A stretch of 64,000 nt of DNA from Nissolia schottii (GCA_003254905.1 QANU01004444.1:273162-337161); one strand, 5' to 3'; shown: positions 47,145 through 61,365, numbered from the stretch's first letter. The notes: generated by a model from the sequence alone, not told the origin. A program made the numbers and translations.

Positions 47145-50100
47145 CTAATACTTCAGCTCAGATAGTTGGCCAGGGCGTGAGCTTAAGATTGACGGGACAT
47201 TTCTCCCACAGACCGGCGAAGATTTTTGGCCATTCCCAGCAGAAGGATTCTCCGTTTGTTGAGTTTGTTGTGGTTGTGAGGTGTTCATTGATGAACTAAC
47301 TTTACTTCCCTCAGGATTTGGCTTCAAGTTGCCCCCATTAAGTGGAGTGCCTGCAACTGTTGTATACACGGGCAGGTTGTTATTGAGAAGTTGTTGCCCT
47401 TGGGGTGGTAGGGACGTGATGTAATCTCCCCCGAAAGAAATTTGCATCTGACCCTGTGATATTCTCCCTTGCTCCTGAGAAAAACTTCTGAGGTTTGGAG
47501 TATTAGGTGTCATAACAGATGTGTGATGAACATGAGAATCTATGGTTCTTCCTGAGCTCCTAGAGTTAGAAGCTTGATTAGAACTTATGCCTTGAGTTTG
47601 TGAGAAAACAGGGGCAATGTGTGCAAATTTTGAAGCAGGATGAGTATTGGTGGACGATGCTTTAAACCGAGTACCCATAGCAGGTTGCTGCTGTTGCATG
47701 CCGTGCTGCTTCTGCAGCTGAAGCAACTGCGACGGCTCTTGAGAACTCGAAGCATTACTAGAAAGAGGCACACTTGTTACGGCAGTTGGAGGAACACTTG
47801 TTACTGCAGCTGAGGCAATGGAGCAACTAGGCCAGTTTCCATTTGTAGGAGTGAACACAAAGTTAAGATTCTTTGATGAATTATCAAAAACAATAGTTGT
47901 TGGCCCATTATTAGTTGTTGACTTCCCATGAGTGGTTTTCTTTTCATCATCTTGATGGGAACAATTACCTCCACTCTTCCCTTCAGTAATTGAATAAGTC
48001 CTTTGCTGAGTAGTATGAGGTGTACTTGCAGTTTGGTATCCTTGCCATGTAATATCAGGCAGGCTTTGATATATCACTGGGCTCTGTGCCATGGATGAGA
48101 AGTTAAGGTTTGAAGGAACATTGTTCCCATTAAATGGAGCAAATGATATTGCAAATGCTTGAGATGGCATAGTCTCAACTCCCCCCTTTGAAGCCTGTTG
48201 CTGTTGCTGCTTGTCACCAAAATTTCCACTGCTGCTACCAACATTATCTGACATTGCAGATGGCCTGAAAGAGAAGTTCGCCGGCTGAACTGGAATGGTG
48301 AAGTTCTGCCCATGCACATTCTTTTGAGGGTAAGATTTTCGATTAGCAACAGATGATGCATTGTCTCCACCCATCTCAGTCTCATGCTTGAGAGGACGAG
48401 ACAAAGCAGTTTGTTGCTTTTGTGACTGTTGTGATTGTATAGCTGGAGAGGTCAAAATGCTATTGCCATGAACTTGTGCACTCTGCAACTGCTTATGAGA
48501 TGATGAAGCACTTGATGTGCTTGCATTCAGATAACTTGGTTGAACCAGCACTTGAGAATGAGGCTGCTGTTGTGGATGCTGAAGAGAATGGATTATCTGA
48601 GGGGAGTAGGAAGGCCCATTTAGTATATGTGTTGCTTGTGTGGGGCTTGCACCTCTGATCAATGAATTGGCTCCATGTGAAGTTGAAAACGGGAATGGAT
48701 ACCCGTTATTCTGAACTATTGTCACGTACGGCATATCATTGGTTGAAAATTTTGGGTAGCTAAAGCTCATTGAAGCAGCAACTGCTGGCAAAGTTGAGGA
48801 GTTAGCCGGAGATGAGGCAGCTGAACTATGGGACTTATGGTATGAGGAAGCACTGGTGGTGGAACTCATACCTCCTGCCTGACTAGTAGCTGCTGCTACT
48901 GATGTTTGATGCTGGCCCAGAGGAAATAGGAAAGCAGGACCATGCTGCATTCAAAATTAAAGCACGTGACTATTCAAAATGAGGGCTACTTATGCAATCA
49001 TTAAAATAGATAAAACCCTATTTTGAACTGTATTGAAGCAATTACACGACAAGACCTTACCACTAGATTACAGGTTGACCCAGGTTGTGGACCTTGCTGG
49101 AGCACAAGCTGCATCCTTTGTGTTGAATCCTTTGGGTTGGCATTATTAGAACTTCTAACAGCAGTAAGACTAGGATCATTTGTGGCAGCCAACCCTTTCA
49201 CTTGGGCAGCATTCTGGTTCACAGATGGCAAGTGTTTCTGAGGTTGCTTCCCAATGACCGTACTTTCTGCAGAGGGCAAACAGTTGACATTGTTTGACTT
49301 TGTGCCATACAGAGAACCAGAGCCGCCAACAGCTGGCGGCGATAGAGGGTTCATCTTTGTGAAGTGCCGGTGTAAGAAGATGTTACGTGCAATGTAGTGG
49401 TGGGTTGCACATCTCTTTCGTTGTGGTTGAGGATGAACATATTTTGCATGCTGCATGTTCGATTTAGGAAGGAATTATCATGAAACCATTCAATATAAAT
49501 AGGCAGGATGTTTATATATACTACCACTTGTGAGAATAGAAATGGACTAAAATAAGAACAACTTGAAGAACAAATTCTGTGACAAGTTACAATACCTCTG
49601 ATGCTGTTGATGATCCTATGGTTTTATCTGTCTTCAGAACTGTCTGCAAGGGCTGTGTGTACCTGCCGATCATATTTATTGACCTTAGCAAGGTGACATT
49701 ATTGTTTTGACCACGCATTAAGCAAAATTTGAGTATCAGAATAAAGGGGAAAAAAAGCATGATTCTAGGGAAGTAATGATCAAATACCCAATGGGAGAGA
49801 GACTGCTTGGATGTGATACAGCTGTTGACAAATGCCCTAAACAAGATTGAGCTGAAGATTTAAAAAGTGTTAGAGACTTCAAATCAACAAATAGGTCGGA
49901 ATCAGAGTTGACATATGGTATGCACATAAGTCAAAAATATCAATTACCAGTTTTCTCTACTTCAGGATTTGACGATTTTGAAATTTGTTCCTTACTCCTG
50001 CCCTGCTCTTCTAATCTATTGTTTGTCCTTGTGTTATTATCATTGTTTGGCTTCTCCAAATCATGTTTTAGCACATCACACTTTTCCTTAAATGTGACCA

Positions 50101-52096
50101 TCTTCGCGTTTTTTATTTCATCAGCAGTTTTCTCTTTCCTAACTGGTCTTTCCTCCTTGTCTTCAACCCTGATACTAGCACCATCTTCTCTCTTCTGCAT
50201 CAGAATTTGTGACAAGTTGAAGCTTGAAAAAGTGAAAAGAGTGAACAGAAATTGTTTTAGATTCACAGTAAGCCTACTCACCATTTCCAAATCTAGTGCC
50301 AAAGCTTTAGTGTTTGATGTGATATCACCCCTTGATAAGTCATTCCCTTCCTGGGACAGCACCATACGAGGAGGAGCCTGTGGAAAGGCACTAATCTTCA
50401 GATATGAATAAAAAACCAAGGGAAATGTAATCGGAATGCTAACAAGAAGGATTCTCACCATCAGATGATTCAGATCAATCTCAAACTTTCCCACTCTTCG
50501 GCCGTTAGCCCCTGGAACAGCGGGTATCCTAAAAAATTCAGCCACAAGGAAATGGGGTCAAAAATCATTTACTCCAATAAGCATATATTCAACAAGTGTC
50601 TTTTCCCACTAAGTGGAGTATTGCATTCTATCATAAGAATTTGTGACAAGTTCAATATCAAGGAAAAAGAAACTAATGTTTTTTGGTGCTCACACTCTTG
50701 TAGAAGCTGAATCCTGTTTCTCAACATCCAACTCGGGCCGTGACAGCAATTCCCTCGTGGAGTAGACTGATCGCCCTTCATCAGTCGCAGCACCACATCC
50801 ACCACCTGAATTCTTCTTTTCTTTCCTAATGTCTGCTTTTTGAGCCTCTGATGATCCATTGTCATGAACAGCAGCATCACCATCATGACAATCCACACTT
50901 GCAGGTTGCTCACTCTGAATCGTAACTAACTCTGCTATTTTTGAATTACAGGGAACCAGAGCAGAAGAACTGCAGTCCTCCACTTTCTTCTTCTCTGGTA
51001 ACAAAATGCCAGTAAAAAATCTCAGATTTAAAATAAATAAATAATTAAAGAACAAAAGAGAAAAAAGAGTACATAAAAAAAAAATTTCAAACCCACCATG
51101 TTCCTTAGAAGAAGAAGTGTCCTGGTTCTTTGCAGTCCTCAAACCGTAGAGAAGCTCAGCTATCTCAATCTCAATCTCTGATGATGATGTCAACTTATTA
51201 GAAGCATCTCCAATCGCTTTCTGCAACATAAAATACCATAATATACACCTCAAAACTTCATATCTTTTTTTTTTTTTGCTATTTTATTTTTTCAGAGATT
51301 GAAAAATAAATAAACCAAAAAAAAAAAAAAAAAGAGATTGCACAGACCATCTTATTCTTCGCAGAAACACTCGAAGAAGAAGGCGAGGCTGGTTCAACCG
51401 GAGAATTCGACCTTTGCCGGCAATTCCGCTCACCGCCGCCGCCACTTGAAGAGACACAATTTTCGGGCGATCTTTTCACAGAAGCTGCAAAAAAAAAATT
51501 GAAAAAAATGAAAAAAGAAAAATTCAGCACTAAGAAAGTGGAAATCGTAAACGCAACGGAACCGAAGAGTTAGTAATCCGAATCACCTGAACGAGCTTTT
51601 CTCGGAACGACAACGCCGATCATTTCGTCAGCGACCTTCAGCGGCGCGAAGCTCCGGCGAGTAATTTGATCGGAGACCGCGAACGACGACGACGACGTCG
51701 TATTAGTGGAACGCATAGCAGAAGCTCCAGCATCTCGCAGAACGACGACGCTGTCGTCTTGTTCGTTCCCGACGCTCTCATCGGTGCTGTGCTCATCACC
51801 TCCTTCGTCCCTGCGAGAGTGAGAGCTTCTTCTCCTCTTGCTCCTCCCTCTCCTGTTCACACTTTCCATCGCTCTTTCCTCTGCATAAAAAAAATGAAAA
51901 CGAATAACAGTTCAAAAACCGTAAAAAGAAAAAAAACCAGAAAAATCACGAAGAAGAAAAAGATGATGATGATCTTCGAGCCGATACCGGAAGAGTCTCT
52001 GAAAGCAGTAGTCCGATTTCTGCGTCTGTGAAATCCGTTGCCGGCGGCGGCGGAGGAGGCCATGGACGATCTCTTCGATTCTCTGATTTTGTCCAT
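47145..52096 (-). CDS. TIC-like: TIME FOR COFFEE-like protein (circadian/stress regulator family)
   Basis: Twelve exons on minus: 52096-51988, 51880-51587, 51484-51348, 51220-51097, 50994-50694, 50528-50459, 50377-50282, 50194-49948, 49851-49788, 49662-49596, 49450-49061 and 48944-47145. Every intron is GT-AG and every phase agrees, giving 1232 residues. The start MDKIRESKRSS...GFHRRRNRTTAFRDSS leads to an Arg/Ser-rich basic head like that of TIC. FEIDLNHLMAPP (about 337-348) recalls the family's 'IDLMAPPP' block. The strongest signature is RKRCATHHYIARNI with HFTKMNP (about 514-536). The last exon (residues 634-1232) is low-complexity, rich in Ser, Gln and Asn. TIC is a plant nuclear protein acting on the circadian clock and metabolism, without known enzymatic activity. 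TIC and its paralogue TKL cannot be told apart here. The 5' flank has a CT-rich tract. Confidence 0.92.
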
Positions 52097-52210
52097 GAGC
52101 TTCTTCCTTCTCTCATGTAATCGAACCTCGCCGAAAAATCAATTTCGGTTCACAGTGGCGCGTCGCCGGAATTTCAACCTTCACGGCGGCTAGCGGCCGA
52201 GCTTCTCTTT

Positions 52211-52241
<31 letters not shown>

Positions 52242-53805
52242 GTGCTGTGTCTTCGTTTATGTGAAAGAGTACACTACTCTTCTTCTTCCTTTTTATTATT
52301 TAATTTAATTTGGTTAATTTTATTTAAAAGGAAAATTATTGAATACAATAATAATAATCATAATCTCATTACCAAAAAAAATAATAATGGTCATAATCAC
52401 ATTACAAAAAAAAAAATATAATAATCATAATCTCATTGCCCAAAACAATATAATAATCATAACCTGACCTTCCCCTTTTGTATATTTTTATGGAAAGAAA
52501 TCTAATCCAAAAAGAAAAAAATTATGAAAAAATTAAGAAAATGGTTAAATATTTCGCTTTCAGGATTCATGCATCATGATGGCACTACGGCGTACGGCTA
52601 CGATCTGCGGACAAGGATCTTGCGCAATTGGTACCGTTGGATTGTTTTCTGATCGTACGGTGGTGATTCGACGGTGCCAACATGGCAAAGACGTTGTTGT
52701 CTGATATAGAATATGGAATGCGAAATAAAGTGGCCGTGTCTTTTATTTTATTTTATTTATATATATCTTTCCTTTTTATATTATATATTTTCTATGCAAC
52801 AAAAAGATATTATATCCTTTTTATGAAAAATATTATATTTTTTTATTTTATTAAAATAATATTAAATATTTTTGTATTCATAAAAATTTAAGTGAGTTTC
52901 ATATTAGTCATTATATCATAGTCAAAAAAATATATATCTTTAAGTTTAAGTGTTTATAAGTACATTTATAAATCATCTAAAAAAATGACTCAGTCAAACT
53001 TATGTTCTAATAGAATAGGAGTTTGTTTCATGCTAATTATATTAATTATCTTTGGCAAATAATATTAACTAGGGTGATTATTAAATTATCAAATATAAAA
53101 TAAAATATTACTAATAAAATATATAAAATTCTTTTTCGATTTTTACGTTTACGCGCTCATAATGCGCGTGTGTGCAAGCGTCAGCACAAGCCCAGGGCCA
53201 GCTCATTGTAGTGGGGTGCAGTTGGGTTGGGGTAAAATAATATAATAAATTTCCACCCAAAAAATAATAATATAATATAATAAATTATTAAAATAGTACT
53301 ATTGAACTACGAGGAATTTTTAAATTAATTTAACAATAAATTATATTAATAATGTATAGATTATCTTAGAGATGAGAAATACCAACTATGACAAGATTGA
53401 GTGCCTAAAATATGCAATTTAAATTTGAAATAGTAGATATTTTAATAAGGCAATTAGTTAAAGCATAAGCAATGACCAATAAAAAAGTGTATTTATTGGA
53501 ACTAAGACCAAATAGGTTATAGTCAAACATATTAAATTAAAGATTCAAACAATGGTGTCTTCTATATTAAATTTAAAGCAAATTGAGATATAAAATATAC
53601 GAGAATAAATTGAGCAATGAGGTGCAATAAACAAATAGGAACCCTTTTTTTTTGTAAGAACACGAGATAGTGAGTGTGGCCAATTGTTTATAAGACTAAT
53701 CTTCGTGGTTCTTGCAATTATCGGAGTATAAAAGTTATGTAGTTTCTTCACGGAATTGTTTTCTCACTTAGAAAAAAGTGTTTCTATTTTGTTATCCATT
53801 TTATA
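52097..53805. other. Promoter side of the TIC-like gene and spacer
   Basis: Bases 52097-52300 should be 5' UTR and core promoter, with a CT tract at 52203-52241. Beyond that the sequence is AT-rich with imperfect ATAATAATCATAATC repeats at 52340-52460. No gene is recognised. Confidence 0.45.
52203..52241. repeat. CT/GA microsatellite in the TIC-like 5' region
   Basis: Near-perfect CTCTCT run with a few T insertions, 107-145 bases upstream of the ATG at 52096. On the gene strand it is a (GA)n tract, a common 5' UTR/core-promoter feature in plants. Confidence 0.85.
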
Positions 53806-54055
53806 CTTTCTTCGCCCTAAATTATTTGTTATTCTCTCATTTTTAGGTAAAATTTATTGTTAAGTTTTGAAACATATCCCTAATTTATTAAAATCTTAGA
53901 AATGATAATATTTTAATACTCTTTATCTCTTTGTTCATCATGGAGCACTTAAATAAGGATAATTTGATAAAATTACTTCTTAAACTACTTTTAATTTTAG
54001 GTTTCTTAATATTTATGCATTTAGCCAAAACGACATATAATTTGGGACGGAGAGG
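53806..54055. mobile_element. Stowaway-type MITE
   Basis: The right end, read inverted, is CCTCTCCGTCCCAAATTATA, the classic Stowaway terminus. The left end is CTTTCTTCGCCCTAAATTAT. TA dinucleotides flank both ends (53804-53805 and 54056-54057). It is 250 bases long, AT-rich and non-coding. A second, partial GGGACGAAGG motif at about 54235 may be another broken copy. Confidence 0.75.
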
Positions 54056-54425
54056 TATTAATTGTTGTTTTAACTTTTGAACTGACGATTCCTCTCTTGT
54101 CACGCATTTGTCATACTTTTAAGAAATACTAATTATGATGGAGGGGTATTAATTTATGACCACCGAGGTGACGATTATTCTCTTCCACACGCTTCAGTAT
54201 CTTGTTTTGGTATCGTTCTGCTTTAGTATTAATTTGGGACGAAGGTGATATCGACGATTATATAGACTTGAAGGACAAGGTGGAAAGATGGATATGAAGT
54301 GTGAGATTAGAGAAATGCATCCTCGCAAACAGGAAAAAAAAAAGGGATGCCGAGGAAAGGGATCGAGATCATTGTCGTCCTCTACGCAACAATCGCCACT
54401 AGACAGAAAATATTGAGGAAGAAAG

Positions 54426-55200
54426 AGATATGCGAACCTCCACCACAACCAGAGTGGTCAACAACATCGTTGGAGGCTTCGCAGGGGGTGGAATAACAAA
54501 GTTTGCAAGGAAGAGACATTTGCAAAAAGTGCTCCACTTTGCTAGAATTGGTCCAGAAAAACACTAAGGAAGGAGACACCTCCCTGACATAACATTCACC
54601 AATGAAGATGATTATGACGTCACCCTATGCCATGATGACCCCATGGCCATCTCCATCACTCTGGTGAACACAGACGTAAGAAGGGTGCTACTAGATCAAG
54701 GACTGTTTTGAACAACTGGGACTGAAGAACGCATATTTGGAACACTACCCCAAGGATTTGGTTGGACTCTCTAGAGAAACAATGATGCTAGATGGATTCA
54801 TGACTCTTTATCTCACCCTAGGAGCGAAACTCGATTTTCACACCGAGAAAGTAAGCTTTCTGGTGGTTAATAAACAATCTACATACAATATTATCTTGGG
54901 TCACCCAACGATGAACAAGATTGGAGCTGTCATATCCACCGCCACGTTGACCATGAAGTATCCTAACAGACAACCATGAGGTGGGGACAATCCGAGGGGA
55001 CCAAGTCACTGCTCATAAATGCTACAACGCCAGCCTCCAAGTCCGCAGAAGCCACCGACGGTCACCTCCAAGAGAGCGACCAAAAGTTGTGGATGTCATG
55101 ATGGCCTAACTTCAGGCTTCTAAGCCTAGGTAGAGAGAATGCCCACAACCTAAAGGGGAGTTATAGGAAGTCCAAATCGGAGATTCTGAAAAAAAAAAGA
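54426..55200 (+). mobile_element. Ty3-gypsy gag-protease remnant
   Basis: The plus reading gives TTRVVNNIVGGFAGGGITKF and ARKRHLQKV, an in-frame stop, then DITFTNEDDYDVTLCHDDPM and VRRVLLDQG. A frameshift follows, then FEQLGLKNAYLEHY, LVGLSRE and TYNIILGHPTMNKIGAVIST. These are the gag-C-terminal and retropepsin segments of plant gypsy polyproteins, in order. The protease motif reads LDQG but the following residues are lost. The rest of pol is absent. No LTRs were found nearby. Confidence 0.85.
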
Positions 55201-56748
55201 AAAAAGTGCACATTCATTGTGATGACCCATCTTCCTAAGTACCTTAGGAAGGGACATGGAGAGAGAGAAAGAGAGAAAAGTTGAAGCGCTATAACGGCCT
55301 CACACTGCTGTAATGGGACAGAGTGAGTTTAGTGTTGTAGTACTGTCAGAGTATTGCAGCAGCACAGAGAGGTGCCACCCACTTTGTGTGGCTTGTGGGA
55401 TGGTTTTCCTTCCTCTATAACAAGGAATAACTATACAAGGTTAGCTATGAAGTAAAACTTTTCAATCTTTTAAAATTCTTTTAAAATATATGCGAGGGTA
55501 AAACCTTGAAACAAATTCTTAATTTTACACCAAACAGATGACAATTTCCTAACCATATCCCACAAAATAGTCTTGTCTGAGAATTTGTTATTGAAGGTGT
55601 GACAGTTGCATTCGAGTCAAATGCACCAAATGGTAGCAAAAATTGAACATTGCTAGAAGAATTTGGCATCCTTCATTCTCCCAAAATCAGTTTAACTTGT
55701 CAACAGAAAAGTTTTTAGGATTGCAAGACACATCCAACTTTCTCCAAAAATTGCACAAAGATTATCCTATAAGGATTAACTAGTGGACAATGCAAAAACG
55801 AGTCAGAATTACACTCATTTCTCATGAATTTCATCGATACTACATTTGTTCTCCTCGTAAGTTAACACTCATCTCCTTTAATCTATTTAAGGACATTACA
55901 CTAACTTTCCTTAATACTAAATTTAAAAAAAGTTAAAAATACTTACAATATATATTTTATCTTTAAATATATTATTGTCCTATCTAGATTTCTACCATCT
56001 CCCAACGAGCATGAAGGTGAGGCGCAACGAGAAATGGCACAATTGAGGCGTAGCGGCGCAATGGTCACAACTTTTTTTTGGTTGGAAGGGGGAATAGGGA
56101 GGATGACAACTGATAGTGGTGGTGAATCGCTAGAGACAGTAAGGGAAAGAAGAAATGGGAGTAGCTTATGTCTTTTTAACCGAATACTACTGATAGATTT
56201 TTCATCCAAATTCATTAGTACTAATATTAATCAAATGCCACATTTCACGAACGCAGTAATCTTTCTCTAATGTGACCTTAAACATAAACCTTAACCCTTA
56301 CAAAATTGAGAAAAAATTAAAAATTAATTTTTTGCCAACAGGAAAATTTGCCGGTATGTGGTTTGGTAACAAATGACGCCTAGTGTTTGTAACGGATATC
56401 TCGGCGGATATAGAATCTGTCAATATGTTTGAGCTTAACAGTTCTTTGAACACATTTTCAACGAATTTGGCCCCTAAAATCCATTCGAACTTCTGACAAA
56501 TAATATCCGTGTCAAAAAATCTATCAATATACAAACATTTTGCGCTCGAAGAACTGAAGTAGAGGTTGCCATCGCAAACCACAGATGCACAAAACTCACA
56601 AATCTTAGCCTTAGCATGCCACTTGAAACCTCAGTGGGCACAAATGGAGACCGCAACCGTCAAGGGACAGGCCGAGATCGCGGCCACCCACTAAAAGTGC
56701 GTAACTCTCTTGTAGAAACCCTAGTAAAGCACTGTAACAACTACTTGG

Positions 56749-56751
<3 letters not shown>

Positions 56752-56791
<40 letters not shown>

Positions 56792-56796
56792 TAATT
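56752..56796. repeat. (AT)n microsatellite
   Basis: About twenty AT units. Confidence 0.9.
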
Positions 56797-58208
56797 TGAA
56801 TTTGCGGATTACATTCTTTATCCCATATATCTGCCACACGATATGCTCTTTATAATGTGATTTATTTTGTTTTTGAGGCAAACTAAAGCCTGTCCCACAT
56901 CCCATCTTTTGGTGGGGGAAAAAAAGAAGGGAGGGGAAAAGGAAGACGATTTAATTGATGGTTGGAAATAATATTCTTTTTCCCCTTTGCTTGCATAAAA
57001 GGTTGAATCTGAAGTAACTTGAACAAACCCTTTAGAAAATGAAAAGAAAAACTTGAACATATCCTTCACTCCCACATCACAGTGATATATAAAAGCTTGG
57101 TTGACTCAAGTATCACATAGTTTGACACTTATTTTTTTTTTAAATAAGGTCTTAAATTTGAGTTTTGTAGATAAAAAAAATTAATTTTAAAATGGTTTTA
57201 TTTCCATAACAAGTCCACCCGACTTGAGTCAAAATAAGTGAAGTCTAATGAATTTCAAATACCAATGGTTTCAATAAAAATATGTCACAGTGATCAAATG
57301 TTACATCCATGCACAAAGATGCCCTTATATCCTTGCTTGATAGCTTTGGCTATATTTTTTTTTTCTTTGTTCCTTTTACGTGGGCTTTGGCTATAGTTAA
57401 ATCATCGATAATACAATTGCATCCCTTGGACAAGGGAAAGCGGTATTATTTTAATGTAAAAAGAGTGATGCAAATCAATGCAAATATATTTTTCTAACAC
57501 TACAAAAAGCAAACACTATATTATATTCCCAAAAGGAAATAACAAATAAAAAGTACACGTAATTGCATATACAAATATAATATAATGGATGTACAAGTCC
57601 TACACTCTAAAGACATAAACAAATGATTTAATTAATATAAAATTGAAAAAATAATTAATAAAAGCATCCTTCATCGGCTTTTCGACACTTTTTTATTACT
57701 TGTATATATAATATGATGATATGATATAATATGAAACTCTAGTAGAGAGGGACCCACCCTTCCTTCCACTTGTCCTATACTATAAGTTTATTGGTAATGT
57801 CATGATTAAGATATAAAAACAAGTTTATGCGCACCTTCAATGAGATTTGGTAATTGATTAATGGATTTAATTCACCTGCACATGACCAATCTCGATTTGG
57901 GATGTTACTATTTTTTTTCTTTTTTTCTTCTTGTACTACTATTTAGATTTCACTATTAATAAGTCTAACTAATTTAACTCAATATATTGTGGTTGTTCTT
58001 ATTGATACAAATTATTTTTTTTGGTTGATGTAATATCGAACACAAGACTCTTTAAAAAGATGATGAGTTTCCTTATTACTTGATCAACCTTATAATGATT
58101 GGGATGTTACTATAATATTTTTTTATTATCAAACTAGTTAATTTTTTATTATTGATTTAACTAGATAATTGAGCTTATTGTGTTTTGACCTAAGCTATAG
58201 TTTCCTTA

Positions 58209-58210
<2 letters not shown>

Positions 58211-58249
<39 letters not shown>
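58211..58249. repeat. (AT)n microsatellite
   Basis: About eighteen AT units. Confidence 0.9.
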
Positions 58250-58251
<2 letters not shown>

Positions 58252-59380
58252 CGAACATGCACAACTGATGATGAAAATAATAAAATACCCTAGTGGGTTA
58301 AGACAAACGCACTCATTCAACTTAAACAAATAATTAAGCCAAAAGAAAGAAATCTAATCTTTATTTTATTAAATGTGTTGGATTCAAGTTGTCTTCACAG
58401 ACCAAAGGTAGAAACATTAATTAATTTAATTAATTAATTTTATTTGGACGTAATGTCGACGTGTCAAGCATTTTTTGTTCCACGTAGGAGTTGCATTTTT
58501 TAATATTGAAGACTTCCGGGAATGTGAAGTTGTCTTGTTGCTAATCGGGGAGGTCGCCAGGATTAAGAAGCACAATATTTAATTAATTAGTCTAAGAAAG
58601 CATAAACAATATAGTGAGTATATTATTTTCAATTGTAGTACCATTCTTTCCTTTTTCCCTCCCAAGTTGAACTTGGGGATGACGAAATTGTTATTTAATA
58701 GTTTCTATTGCAAAAATGCAAGCTGTAATGGAACACTCTAGACCAATGTTAAACAAAAAATGTTAGGTTCATGACTTTAATTTTTTATTCATTAATTTAA
58801 TTTAATTTTGTTTAAATGTTACTATTATCAATAATTCCATCAACTTTCTACTACACCCATGATTTTAATATCTACGGCTTCCAATGAAGTAAACAAATCT
58901 TTGGCCATCTGAAAGAATAATTACAAAAAGTATAGAGAATAAAGGAAAAGCACTTTCCTATTGCATGCTTCAATTCATGAGAAAGAATGCAAAAGAAATA
59001 GATGAATGATCACCAATATATGGAGACTTCTAACCAAAGAGAGTTCATCCGGGGGAGGGGTTTATTGAGAGAATTACGTGCAATTGGGATTTAGATTTAA
59101 CAATTACCAGATTGTATATTTTTTTTAGCAATTTATCAAAGTATGGGATTTTTTTTCCCTCTCCTTCCTTAACTAAGGATGTGATCTTTGTCTTTGGTAT
59201 AAAGTAACTTAAACATATATAACTGTAGTCTACACTCTTAAACGAATTACAGTACGTGAAGAGATTAGTTATTACTTATTAAAAACCAAAAAACAATTAT
59301 GAGATTTCTTTAGACTTCGCCAACGGGAGTGGTGAAGTCAGTTTGTTTGGTTTTTTTTTTTTAATAACTGATAAATGAAT

Positions 59381-59547
59381 TTGCTAATGACAGTGACGAT
59401 TTCATCCTAAAATCGCATAGTATGATAATTTCTCCTAAAATCCCACAATTTGATATTATGTTAATGACAATGACAAGTTCATCCTAAAATCACATAATAT
59501 GATAATTTCTCCTAAAATGAATTAGCTAATGAGAGTGACAAATTCAT
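59381..59547. repeat. Short tandem repeat of a 60-base unit
   Basis: Two similar 60-base units (from 59381 and 59459) share GTTAATGAC/GCTAATGAC, TTCATCCTAAAATC, ATGATAATTTCTCCTAAAAT. They are separated by 17 unrelated bases. A third, truncated unit (GCTAATGAGAGTGACAAATTC) follows at about 59523. Confidence 0.75.
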
Positions 59548-61365
59548 TTTTCGTTGATTTATTGATTCATCTATATTTTATTTTGGTTTCTTTTATCAGA
59601 TTAATTTAGGTGCATTGTCTTTATCCAAACATTCAGTAATGTACTGTGATATCAGTAAAATTGCGTAATTTTCACCTGCGGTGTCTAAACAATTTCACAT
59701 ATAATAAAAATATGATTAGATAATGCAATTATTTTGAGTTACATGCATCGAAATTAAAATATTCTTTTATTGATTTTATTCATGAATAAACGCCCGTCAT
59801 GAATATTTAGTTTCATTGAATTAAACTTCAAACTTTCGTGCGTTAGATAAAAATATCCGTTGATCCTTTTTCTTTAATACTTTTGACTTGAGAGAGTACA
59901 TACCTTTGTTGACCATATGTCACTTTGAGTTCACTGATTTCGAAGGATAAAGAATTAATCTTAAACGACCTTAGATCGTTTGAAAGACTTCTAGAATATA
60001 TAGAAGAGATACTAAAACTCAATTTTTGTCGATACCCTTGAACTTGTTTGCTGCAAGTGAGACAAAATAAAAGGAATGAATACACTCAGTTTGAAGGGGG
60101 GAAAATTCCCTTACAATTTTGCCTAAGTTATGGTTTTGAAGTTTTAAACAGTAATTCAATCATGTTATAAGACTTTTTTTTTTGCTAAATTCAAAGGGAA
60201 AAAAAAAACTTACTAACTCGTAGGGATAGTGATTCATATCTAACTTATAGGTTGTACGAAAAAATATATCTAACTCACAAGTATTTACCCCGACTCAAAT
60301 CATTCGAACAGAGTAGAAGTTCACTCACTATTGGCAGTTATTCGCAGGGTGGGATAGAGTTCACATGAACGTGGCCGACCCTACCTGCACCCTTCGCCAG
60401 CGTGCATTCATGTGCATGCGTGTGTAACCTAATCACATCATCATACCCCAAATAAATTTATATAGTAATATATGTTTTTCAAAACATATAAATATTATGT
60501 TATTTATATTGTAACATCCTAGCTAACTGCATACCCTCGAGTAGTATGCAATGCTCACTAGGTTGTTAATCATTTGGTGGGATTACTTATAGTCCCTTAT
60601 TATCTTTCGAAAATAACAAAGTAAAGAAAATATGGACCATTTTAAAACTTTTCTATTTGTTACTTTATTTGCAAAGTATGAGCCACGCGCGAATCAAAGC
60701 ATATAATACAAACGATAGAGCTGAGGCTTAAAAGTACTAGTCATTACTGGCATGAATAATTACATAACAAGTATCTGGTCCTTCATAAATTACAACCAAC
60801 AGGATATTATAATAGTTTACATATACAAGCCAAGTATCTCAAAATACATATCAAAATATGTCAAAATATAGCAAAATATCCATCTGAGGCCAAGCTAGAC
60901 TGGCTGATCCTCGGTCCTCTACTGCTCTGCGTGCGGCTCCTCATAGGGCTCCTCGTAGCCCTCGTACTCTTCGCCTGCTCCGGGGAGGCATAAGCAAGTG
61001 GGGGGTGAGAACAGTCGTCCTCAGTGGTTAACCTTGGCGTAAGGGATCTCTCTTTCTCGCTTATCAACCCGGCCGCTCAGGTGTTTCTAAGTGAACATGT
61101 ATACTAATATCCTACTGATTATTATCTGGCCTAAGGTCCTGAACGGCTTTATCTACTTTACTAGGTGACTGGGGAACTAGTCTTGCTTATCTAAGTTCTC
61201 GTGCTTGTTAACTTTTCTCACGTATATACATAGCCGTCTCGAGCGTTCTCTTGACGGTACTTACTTCATACACATACTTACATACTTTATCATATACTTA
61301 TGCATCACATACTTGTTCATCACATCGTTCATACACATTCATTTCATGGTCTATACATGGGGTTC

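Larger units (their letters stand above)
55201..60509. other. Long AT-rich spacer, no supported gene
   Basis: No host gene is recognised. It contains a copy of the repeat at 28980-29260 (about 55450-55770), two (AT)n runs and a tandem repeat at 59381-59547, listed separately. An open stretch at 56034-56270 (+) has no recognised domain. A CACTACAAAAAG at 57499 resembles a CACTA terminus but has no partner. Confidence 0.45.

Noticed and set aside
48074..48385. Second minus-strand frame in the TIC-like last exon
   Set aside because: Alternative frame within a supported 600-codon exon; it has no domain.
57499..57520. CACTA transposon terminus (CACTACAAAAAG)
   Set aside because: No inverted partner or 3-bp duplication was found in the window; a 12-base match alone is weak.
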